From a bacterium (GTDB taxonomy: Bacteria > UBA9089 > CG2-30-40-21), in the NCBI GenBank assembly GCA_030018795.1, contig JASEHA010000042.1:1-12216 (forward strand): a DNA stretch of 12,216 nt, in the 5' to 3' direction. Position numbers and translations under genes: made by a program. Under the pieces are notes generated by a model, which had not been told where the DNA came from, ran no database searches, and was given only the letters and a program-made list of their open reading frames with translations. Below are positions 1-6,114 of the stretch, piece by piece (within the stretch, counting starts at the first letter, position 1; the number at the start of each line of letters is the position of its first letter).

Positions 1-448
1 GCCGGATCAAAGGATGGATGGGATTCCCTTGCTGGATGTGGTTCAGCCAATTGAGTCGTTGATTAAACAGATTGAGCCAGAGATAATCTATGTTCATCAT
101 CATGGAGATGTGAATCAGGACCATCGGGTAGTATTTGAGGCAACCATGATAGCTGCTCGACCAGTAAAGGAAAGCAGTGTAAAAAAAATACTATGCTATG
201 AAACCCTATCATCTACAGAATGGTGTCCACCATTTGCCGACAGGGTGTTTAACCCTAATGTATTTGTGGATATTAGAGGGACAATAGAGCAAAAGCTGGA
301 GGCTTTTCGATGCTATGAGAGTGAGATACGAGAATTTCCACATCCTCGGTCACTTGAGGCTTTAAAAAATGCTGCCAAACAATGGGGGAGTAGGGTTGGA
401 TTGGAATATGCTGAGGCATTTGAGTTGATAAGGTGGATAGGTTTCTAA
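1..448 (+). CDS. PIG-L/LmbE-family deacetylase, C-terminal part (5' end outside window)
   Basis: The reading frame is open from the window edge (a Pro-Asp-Gln-Arg run precedes the first ATG at 14), so the gene starts upstream and about half of a usual 220-250 aa protein is seen. The family removes N-acetyl groups from sugars such as GlcNAc conjugates, using a metal held by His and Asp. Visible here is the family's second motif, HHHGDVNQDHR, about 28 residues after the Met at 14. It is preceded by a segment of the type 'DG-PLLDVVQPIESLIKQIEPEIIYVH' and followed by the usual substrate-side region ending in RVGLEYAEAFELIR. The N-terminal metal motif (AHPDDE type) would lie outside the window. 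It sits 37 bp before the next gene on the same strand, which suggests a shared transcript in a polysaccharide cluster. The family call is strong; the exact sugar substrate is unknown. Confidence 0.88.
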   Translation, partial: PDQRMDGIPLLDVVQPIESLIKQIEPEIIYVHHHGDVNQDHRVVFEATMIAARPVKESSVKKILCYETLSSTEWCPPFADRVFNPNVFVDIRGTIEQKLEAFRCYESEIREFPHPRSLEALKNAAKQWGSRVGLEYAEAFELIRWIGF

Positions 449-485
449 AGAAAAAAGGTACTACTGCCGATAAAAAGAGTGTTGT

Positions 486-2516
486 ATGTGTGTGTGGAGA
501 GGTTTTAGAATATTTATGGAACTATTTGTTATAAACCATGAATTGGTAAAAGAATTGCGAAACAAGCAGGAATTCAAACTTGCTTTGGGAATGTTTAATT
601 ACCTAAAGAATAATCAATTGGAAAACGGGGCAATCTTTGACCCTTTTGTTTCTAAGCAACCATGGCGTCAGTATGCACACACCTTTTTTGGTTTAAGTGG
701 TGTAATTCTTTATTTTTATTTTAATGAGTGTTCTTATATAGAGTCTGCTGAAAGAGCCTTTGAATTTTATCTGAGTATGGAAAAAGATAAGAGGATAAAA
801 ACTACAGATTTTCATAATTGGGCTATTCTTATGGCATATCTCTTTTTAATCGAAAACACAAAGGAAGAAGAATTTGAGAAACTTAAAGCAATGCTCTTAT
901 TAGAAATTAAAACAATGACTCATACAGTTACAATGTCATCTGGACAGGGCAATAACTTTATTGCCTTAAGGAGCATAACCCATCTTTTGAGATATAGGGT
1001 ATTGAAGCAAGATGCTGATTTAGAGGAATCTTTTGATTTAATGAAAAATTATGTTCTGAAATGGCAGTTTAACGATGGAATATTTTATGATTTTCCTCGC
1101 CAGATAAATGATAAGGAAGGCATTCCTTCTTTAACTTATCATGCTAAAATTGTAGCAATGGTACTTCTTTTTTCAATCTTAACTAATGATGGGGAAACTA
1201 AAAAAGCAGGATTCAAGGGATTGGATATTCTTGGAAAATTAATTACTACTCAAGGAGAAGCCTTTTTTTATGGTCGAAGCAATAATGCCCTTTATGGATA
1301 TGTGAATGCTATTTTTGCTTATGCTCTTGCCTTATGTATGTTAGAAGATAATAATGATGTTTTTCACCAGTATTGTGTCTGGAAAGAAAGGTTGCTTGGA
1401 TTTATTACCAATCAGACTTGTAGTGATGGACATCTTCATATTATCCCTAATAAAATGGAGGAATCTCGGGCAGGTTATGATTCATATATGTATGTTTCGG
1501 TGTATAATGCACATGGGGCAGCAATATTACTTTTAATCAATTTACTGAATCAGTGGGACAGAAAGAAAATATATAGTTGCAATATATTAACCACTGAAAA
1601 AAGTATCTATCTCAAAGATTCTGGTTTTTTTATTTTTAAATCCGATGGTATTTGTACTTGTTTAAATCTAAAGGGGCACACTCTATTAAAAAAATATTTT
1701 ATGGATCCACGTTTTAGTAGTCTTACTTTGTTGTTTTTAGAATATCAAGGGAAGGATTTACTTCCAACCATACCATTTACTGATAACGAAAGGATCCAAT
1801 TGGGAAGAAAACCTGCTGCTATTGTAAACTACTTTAAGGATAATTATTGTTATAAGCACTATTATCGTAATCATAATCCCCGGTTAAGTGGGTTTGTCCC
1901 TTTTTTGCAAACAAAAAATGCAGAATATGTGCTGGGAGAAAGTGAAAATATTGAGATTAGAGAAAGTGGAGAATATACAACAATTGTTGTTCAAGGGAAA
2001 TTTGTTGAATTGAATGTGCGGGGAATGAAACCATTACTTAATTGTTTTATAGAGTTGTGGAATGAGAATTTACCTTTTCAAGTTTCTTCTCCTCAAAGGT
2101 TATTGTATGAAAATAGTTCTATTAATTTTGAACGGAGAATAATTATTCATCCTTCTTTTATCCATTTTGTGGATAGAATATGTTCTGATGATGATAAAAT
2201 GATAATCCCTTTGACGATAAGGGTTTCTGGGAATGCACAGAATTATATAAAAGATATGAACTTTTTTAGCGTTTTACCTTCTAAATACGGATTTTGTATT
2301 CCATTAAAGCACGAAATAGATGTTTCAAGTGTAGGGAAAATGTTGTCAAGCAAGGGGGCGGTTGATTACTATAAGGTTGTTCCTGTTAATATAAAAAGCA
2401 AACTATTACAAGAATATGAATATACCATTATTCCCTTTGAAGATGTTAATAATTTTACTCCTGAGAAGAGAGAAATGGTTGGTAGATATATAGTGGAGAT
2501 AGAAAAATTGTCTTGA
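486..2516 (+). CDS. Large protein of unknown function, possibly alpha-toroid polysaccharide-active enzyme
   Basis: A 676-codon frame that I do not recognise with certainty. The first ~360 residues are helix-rich with spaced aromatic and Gly residues: an FFGLSG segment near residue 70, a DFHNWAI segment near 107, GRSNNALYGYVNAIFAYALAL near 265-285, and GYDSYMYVSVYNAHGAAILL near 330-350. This pattern resembles (alpha/alpha) toroid folds of polysaccharide lyases and heparinase-like proteins. The remaining ~300 residues look beta-rich, which would fit the beta-sandwich half of such enzymes. No signal peptide is seen, so a cytoplasmic location is likely, which is unusual for a lyase. The start is uncertain: ATG 486 has only a weak purine tract upstream, and ATG 516 (666 aa) has GGAGAGG 13 bases upstream, which is rather far. 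Placement between deacetylase and methyltransferase genes suggests a role in glycan assembly or modification. Function is inference only. Confidence 0.75.
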   Translation: MCVWRGFRIFMELFVINHELVKELRNKQEFKLALGMFNYLKNNQLENGAIFDPFVSKQPWRQYAHTFFGLSGVILYFYFNECSYIESAERAFEFYLSMEKDKRIKTTDFHNWAILMAYLFLIENTKEEEFEKLKAMLLLEIKTMTHTVTMSSGQGNNFIALRSITHLLRYRVLKQDADLEESFDLMKNYVLKWQFNDGIFYDFPRQINDKEGIPSLTYHAKIVAMVLLFSILTNDGETKKAGFKGLDILGKLITTQGEAFFYGRSNNALYGYVNAIFAYALALCMLEDNNDVFHQYCVWKERLLGFITNQTCSDGHLHIIPNKMEESRAGYDSYMYVSVYNAHGAAILLLINLLNQWDRKKIYSCNILTTEKSIYLKDSGFFIFKSDGICTCLNLKGHTLLKKYFMDPRFSSLTLLFLEYQGKDLLPTIPFTDNERIQLGRKPAAIVNYFKDNYCYKHYYRNHNPRLSGFVPFLQTKNAEYVLGESENIEIRESGEYTTIVVQGKFVELNVRGMKPLLNCFIELWNENLPFQVSSPQRLLYENSSINFERRIIIHPSFIHFVDRICSDDDKMIIPLTIRVSGNAQNYIKDMNFFSVLPSKYGFCIPLKHEIDVSSVGKMLSSKGAVDYYKVVPVNIKSKLLQEYEYTIIPFEDVNNFTPEKREMVGRYIVEIEKLS

Positions 2517-2551
2517 CAATTGCAAGGCATGAATAAAATACTGTATTTTAT
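2513..2551 (+). promoter_or_regulatory. Possible promoter with overlapping 19-nt palindrome ahead of the methyltransferase
   Basis: TTGACA at 2513-2518 overlaps the end of the upstream gene, and TAAAAT at 2534-2539 follows after only 15 bases, shorter than the preferred 17. A perfect palindrome, ATAAAATAC-T-GTATTTTAT, covers 2533-2551 and includes the proposed -10 box. It could be an operator for a dimeric repressor or a small AT-rich hairpin in the spacer. The gap between flanking genes is otherwise 59 bp with a good ribosome binding site, so readthrough from upstream may be the main route of expression. Confidence 0.35.
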
Positions 2552-2575
2552 GGAAGATTTTAAAGGAGTATGGTA

Positions 2576-3373
2576 ATGCAGAAGAACATAAAACAGAAAG
2601 CTAAGGATCATTTTAATAAAAGTAGCGGTAATTGGACAGGCCAATATAGAGCAAAAAATTATAATGCTCATGTATTAAATGTCAGAAAACATCACGTATT
2701 GCGATTTGTTGATGAATGTGGCATAAAAGGGGCTAAAATTCTGGATGCTGGATGCGGTACAGGAGAGATAAGTTTGGAATTGATAAAGAGAGGATATGAT
2801 GTCTTTGGAATAGATATTGCTTTAAATATGATAAGAGAAACTAAACAAAGAATAGAGGAAGAAACTGATCAGCCTTTCCATTTTTTAGTTGGAGATATAT
2901 CATCTCTACCATTTAATAATTCATTTGATATTGTTTGTTGTGTTGGAATAACTGCCTATTTAGAAAACATTCAACAAACTATAGCAGAATTAGTTAGAGT
3001 GATTAAGCCTGAAGGGTACTTGATTATTACTATACGGAATAAATATAGCATTAGCTCTATGCTGAATGTTGTTTCTATAATAAAAAGATGTATCGGAAGG
3101 TTAGGTTGGAAATGTGGAATTGAGAGAAGTGAGTGGAAGTGTTACAGTCCATGGTGGTTTGAACATCTTTTAAGAAAATCTGGGTTTGAGTTGGTAGAAT
3201 CTATAGGGCATGGTTTCGCTATAAAAATGGATAAGCGTTGTTTGTTTTCAACAAAATATTTTCTTATTGTAATAAATAAAATGTTGGAATTTCTTTCATC
3301 ATTTTGTCCATGGTTAAATCTGTGTGGAGAAATGTATATAGTTAAAGCAAAAAAATTTGTAAATTGTGAGTGA
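2576..3373 (+). CDS. Class I SAM-dependent methyltransferase
   Basis: Predicted 265-aa cytoplasmic enzyme transferring a methyl group from S-adenosylmethionine. Motif I, ILDAGCGTGE, lies near residues 56-64, followed by the acidic end of strand beta2 (VFGIDIALNMI, about 77-86). GDISSLPF near 106-113 is followed by the FDIVCCVGITAYLEN strand-and-helix region and then the post-motif RVIKPEGYLIITIRN. This is the standard Rossmann-like order of small-molecule or ubiquinone/sugar-type methyltransferases (Methyltransf_11-like). An ATG at 2570 is possible, but AAAGGAG at 2562-2568 is correctly spaced (7 bases) for ATG 2576, so I place the start there. In a glycan cluster the acceptor is probably a sugar or sugar-linked intermediate, but the sequence does not show which. 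The stop at 3371-3373 lies 28 bp before the preferred start of the next gene, consistent with one operon. Confidence 0.9.
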   Translation: MQKNIKQKAKDHFNKSSGNWTGQYRAKNYNAHVLNVRKHHVLRFVDECGIKGAKILDAGCGTGEISLELIKRGYDVFGIDIALNMIRETKQRIEEETDQPFHFLVGDISSLPFNNSFDIVCCVGITAYLENIQQTIAELVRVIKPEGYLIITIRNKYSISSMLNVVSIIKRCIGRLGWKCGIERSEWKCYSPWWFEHLLRKSGFELVESIGHGFAIKMDKRCLFSTKYFLIVINKMLEFLSSFCPWLNLCGEMYIVKAKKFVNCE

Positions 3374-3401
3374 GAGAATAACAGTTATGGAGGTTGTAAA
3401 A

Positions 3402-4376
3402 ATGGTTGCTCGACATAAGAAAACTAATTTATTGCGAAGATGCTATGAAAAAGGATGTTCTCTTTTAGGAATAATACCCAGAGGAAGGAGGGGAGCTTTT
3501 GATGTTATTTCAAGACCTTCAAAAGACATTCCATATTTTATTTCTGCAAATCCAAAGGTCAATCCTTATGACAAAATACCTAAATCTATTCTAAAAGCAC
3601 ATATGAGACTAATATCTCATTTTCTAACCAGAAAACTTGAAAAATATTATTTTAAGGGGATTGAGATTAAAGAAGATATACAAGATTATCTTCAGGTAAA
3701 AGAAAGACTTGATTTTTTAAAAGAGCAAAAGGTAAATATGGAGGTTGAGCCAGATCTTAAAGGATTATTGGAGATTAACAAACTGTATGAAAAATTTGTT
3801 TCTCAAAAAGAAATTGAAATTTATCCTCCTGATAAGCCTTTTAATAAGGATGAAATTGAACTCTTTGACAGGATTATTAAGACACGAAGAAGTGTAAGGT
3901 GTTGGAAAAATGAACCTGTATCTCGAGAAATTATTGAGAGTATAATTGAGTCAGCTATCTGGGCACCATCTACTGGCAATATGCAATCTGTTAGATATAT
4001 TGTTATAGATGATGAAAAAGTAAAACAACAGATTTTAGTTGGGGGTATAAAGGGTGCTCCTATAATAGTAAGTGTTGCCGTTGATATTAGAGTATATCCA
4101 TCAGCATCTACGGGGAATAAAAATCAGGATGCAGCTGCGGCTATTCAAAATTTTTTGTTAAAAACACATATATTAGGACTTGGAGCAGTGTGGATATCAG
4201 GCAAGACTGTAAATAGCAATGAAATTCGCAGATTGTTAAATTTTCATGAATATATAGAAAATATAGCTTTTGTTTATCTTGGGTGGCCCGCTAATAGACC
4301 AATTACTCCTCCAAGAAGCAATATAAAGGAAGTACTATGCTATAATAAATATAGTGAAGATATTAAAATCTATTAG
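3402..4376 (+). CDS. Nitroreductase-family flavoprotein with ~150-residue N-terminal extension
   Basis: Predicted 324 aa. The C-terminal ~170 residues are a nitroreductase/FMN-reductase fold: RRSVRCW (about 162-168) is the phosphate-binding start of the FMN site, WAPSTGNMQS (187-196) the second FMN contact, QDAAAAIQNF (242-251) the dimer helix, GLGAVWISG (259-267), and YLGWPANRP (292-300) the closing motif. Such enzymes are FMN-dependent and use NAD(P)H to reduce quinones, nitro groups or other substrates. The first ~150 residues are basic and helical, match nothing I recognise, and make this protein about 1.5-2 times the usual length. GGAGG at 3389-3393 sits 8 bases before ATG 3402. A GTG at 3366 would overlap the preceding gene but has no comparable site. 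The physiological substrate is unknown; cluster context suggests redox modification of a glycan precursor or lipid carrier. The gene is intact although a mobile element begins 9 bp past its stop. Confidence 0.86.
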   Translation: MVARHKKTNLLRRCYEKGCSLLGIIPRGRRGAFDVISRPSKDIPYFISANPKVNPYDKIPKSILKAHMRLISHFLTRKLEKYYFKGIEIKEDIQDYLQVKERLDFLKEQKVNMEVEPDLKGLLEINKLYEKFVSQKEIEIYPPDKPFNKDEIELFDRIIKTRRSVRCWKNEPVSREIIESIIESAIWAPSTGNMQSVRYIVIDDEKVKQQILVGGIKGAPIIVSVAVDIRVYPSASTGNKNQDAAAAIQNFLLKTHILGLGAVWISGKTVNSNEIRRLLNFHEYIENIAFVYLGWPANRPITPPRSNIKEVLCYNKYSEDIKIY

Positions 4377-4384
4377 TAGCTAAT

Positions 4385-4556
4385 CAGCAATTCTCATTAT
4401 GAAAATATGCAAGCAACAGGTGGTTTTAAGGATTCAAAGGGTTCAAGGGATCAAGAGTAAATAAGAAAGATGGTTTTTCTTTCTTACTCTCGAACCCTTG
4501 CCCCCTTAAACCCTTTGTCGAGAAAAACTCGGCTTCTGCCATAATGAGAATTGCTG
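4385..4556 (+). mobile_element. 172-bp MITE-like element with 17-bp terminal inverted repeats and 9-bp target duplication
   Basis: The ends are perfect inverted repeats: CAGCAATTCTCATTATG at 4385-4401 and its reverse complement at 4540-4556. They are bounded by identical direct repeats GTAGCTAAT at 4376-4384 and 4557-4565, as expected of a transposase-made target duplication. The interior has no meaningful ORF but is itself a foldback. AAGGATTCAAAGGGTTCAAG and GATCAAGAGTAA (about 4427-4460) pair imperfectly with a TTACTCTCGAACCCTTG... arm (about 4484-4516), with an inner AAGAAAG/CTTTCTT stem (4463-4469/4479-4485). The left duplication starts at the last base of the nitroreductase stop codon, so that gene survives. 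The parent transposase family cannot be assigned; 9-bp duplications occur in several IS families. Strand is arbitrary. Confidence 0.85.
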
Positions 4557-4574
4557 GTAGCTAATATATTTTTG

Positions 4575-4603
4575 TTGACATATGATAAATTTTCTGGTAA
4601 AAT
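4575..4603 (+). promoter_or_regulatory. Strong sigma70-type promoter for the amidotransferase gene
   Basis: TTGACA at 4575-4580 is a perfect -35 box. TAAAAT at 4598-4603 is one base from the -10 consensus, with an ideal 17-bp spacer. Transcription would start near 4610 and run into the gene at 4798. The MITE ends 18 bp upstream, so the promoter lies just outside the inserted DNA and was probably present before it. Confidence 0.65.
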
Positions 4604-4718
4604 TTGCAAGATAAGCAAAATGGAGGGATATCTGCCATAATCCTGAAAAATCTGCGAAAATCTGCACGCAAAACAAAGTAAAAATCTCAGCGTTTTTCGT
4701 ATGTTTGTGGCAAATCAC

Positions 4719-4754
4719 TCTAATTACTCAAGTATTTGATGTTTAAGTTTTTAA
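4719..4754 (+). repeat. Dispersed repeat, copy 1 (+)
   Basis: TCTAATTACT followed by ATTTGATGTTTAAGTTTTTAA. It aligns with 8541-8575 (TCTAATTGCT ... ATTCGATGTTCAAGCTTTTTAA) with a 2-3 base gap between the halves, and its core resembles the inverted copy at 8646-8666. It lies 44 bp upstream of the amidotransferase start. Role unknown: it may be a regulator site or a remnant of a short mobile repeat. Confidence 0.45.
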
Positions 4755-4758
4755 GAAG

Positions 4759-4775
4759 TATGGCAAAAAGCCATA
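4759..4775 (+). other. Small hairpin in leader just before the ribosome binding site
   Basis: TATGGC (4759-4764) and GCCATA (4770-4775) form a 6-bp stem with an A5 loop, followed by TTTT. It ends 8 bases before AAGGAG. It is too short and too poorly followed by T to be a convincing terminator; it could modulate translation or mRNA stability. Confidence 0.35.
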
Positions 4776-4797
4776 TTTTGAAAAAGGAGAAGAGACT

Positions 4798-6105
4798 ATG
4801 AATAGATGCAGCAAATGTATTTTACCTGATAACTTTCCAAATATACATTTTGACAGTTATAAGGTGTGTAATTATTGTCATTCATGGAATAAAAAATGGC
4901 AAAATTTTGATTACGAAAAGTCCGAAAAGGAGTTAATCAAAATATTTGATTCAGCAAAAGCCAAAAATAGACCGTATGACTGCCTTATTACTTATAGTGG
5001 TGGAAGAGATAGCTCGTATGTGATATATCTTTGCAAACAAAAGTATCATTTGAATCCTCTCGTCGTAACCTTTAATAATCTGTTTATGAGCGATTATGCA
5101 ATCAAAAATATTTTTTCTACAACTCAAAAGTTAAATGTTGACCATGTGTTTGTTACGTATAAACCTGAAAATTTAAAACGTTTTTACAGCACTATGGTTA
5201 AGAGTGGGGGTGAGTTTTGTTCCATTTGTACTATTGGTATCAACCTGAAATCGGCAAGTAAATGGTGTAGACGTAGCCTAAGATTCTATCTTGGTTGTAA
5301 TTAGCGATATTTCATGCTGATAAAAATACCAACATAGAATGTTGGGCTACAATCTTAACCTATTGCTTGCCTTAGGCATTTTGGATTGTAGGCACTTGCC
5401 GATTTCAGGATCAATTATGTTACTATTACATATCAAAGACGTTTTAATATTCCGCTGGTGATTTCCGGATCAAGTGCAAGAGTGGATGAGCAATCTCCCT
5501 TTGAGGTGACATGTACACATCCTGTGTATGTAAGAAAACTCCTTTTACAAAACGGTTTTTCCTTACAAGATGTCAACGCTTTTTTGATTAAGCGAAAATA
5601 TGATGCTTCAGCGTTTGAAAGAATAGCAATGAAATTATTTGACACTGAATACCAGTCGATTAGCTTACCAGATTATGTCCAATGGGATAATCTGGAAATC
5701 CAGAATATCTTAGAACGAGAGTTGAATTGGGTAACCCCTGACAAGAAAAAGGATCATATTGATTGTAAATTTGCGTCTATTAAATATTACTTAAAAAATA
5801 AACAAATTCCACATTATATCTTTCTACAAGAAAAATATTCGCAGCTTATCCGAGATGGGCAGATGACTCGTGAAGAAGCTCTGGAGTCTCTGAATATAGC
5901 ATTACAAAGAGAACATGAGGAACCAGCAGAGTTAGATGATTTTCTGAAGTTTCTGAAATTAGAAAAAAATGATATTGAAAACAAAGAGAAAAAATCACAT
6001 CTAAATTATGTGACAAAAGAGGATCTTGTTATAAAGGAAGATATGATGTATAAATTTCTCTCAATGCCTTGGAAAATCTATAAACGCTGTCTTAAAACAG
6101 ATTAA
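4798..6105 (+). pseudogene. N-acetyl sugar amidotransferase (WbpG/PseA-like), interrupted by a MITE-like insertion
   Basis: The family transfers an amido group from glutamine-derived ammonia to an N-acetyl sugar to make acetamidino sugars for LPS O-antigen or glycoprotein glycans; WbpG works with HisH- and HisF-like partners, none of which are in this window. The N-terminal part (4798-5243) shows Cys pairs C4/C7, C24/C27 and C141/C144, probably zinc-binding, and the PP-loop ATPase motif YSGGRDSS at 66-73. After the element the same frame resumes at 5410 with INYVTITYQRR, then VISGSSARVDEQ and the C-terminal helical region to the stop at 6103-6105. Removing 5244-5409 plus one ATCAA (171 bp, 57 codons) gives a continuous 378-aa protein, normal for the family. 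Inside the insertion there are in-frame stops at 5302, 5335, 5356 and 5389, so the present gene yields only a 168-aa truncated product. No other damage is visible, suggesting a recent event. AAGGAG at 4784-4789 supports the start. Confidence 0.9.
5244..5409 (+). mobile_element. 166-bp MITE-like element with 16-bp inverted repeats and 5-bp target duplication
   Basis: The terminal inverted repeats are perfect: CCTGAAATCGGCAAGT at 5244-5259 and its reverse complement at 5394-5409. They are flanked by direct repeats ATCAA at 5239-5243 and 5410-5414. The interior is non-coding and folds. TAGCCTAAGATTCTATCTTG (from 5275) pairs, with three mismatches over 22 bp, with the segment at about 5329-5350 ending in GTTGGGCTA. 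A TACAATC/GATTGTA pair spans 5347-5390. The ends share nothing with the element at 4385-4556, and the duplication length differs (5 versus 9), so the two were mobilised by different transposases. Insertion is inside codon 149 of the amidotransferase gene. Strand is arbitrary. Confidence 0.92.
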
Positions 6106-6114
6106 AGGTAAAAG

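Larger units (their letters stand above)
4566..4797 (+). other. Non-coding leader between MITE and amidotransferase gene
   Basis: No gene is seen in these ~230 bases. The stretch contains a promoter (4575-4603), a tandem AAAATCTGC pair (4647-4655 and 4657-4665), one copy of a short dispersed repeat (4719-4754), a small hairpin (4759-4775), and a clear ribosome binding site AAGGAG at 4784-4789. The transcribed leader would be roughly 185 nt, long for a simple operon. TCTGCCATAAT at 4631-4641 repeats the sequence at 4535-4545 inside the neighbouring MITE end, hinting at an older element fragment here. Confidence 0.5.

Noticed and set aside
3366..3401. GTG start for the nitroreductase overlapping the methyltransferase
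   Set aside because: GGAGG at 3389-3393 is well placed for ATG 3402, and the extra 12 residues carry no recognisable feature.
4427..4516. CRISPR-like repeats from the AAGGGTTCAAGG units
   Set aside because: The units are arms of one imperfect hairpin inside the MITE; there are no regularly spaced identical repeats or unique spacers.
4759..4775. Intrinsic terminator ahead of the amidotransferase
   Set aside because: A six-base AT-rich stem followed by only four T, placed directly before a strong ribosome binding site, is not a credible terminator.
4798..6105. Two separate genes, 4798-5304 and 5458-6105
   Set aside because: Both halves are one family in the same frame, the break coincides exactly with an element carrying inverted ends and ATCAA duplications, and the second half has no ribosome binding site of its own.
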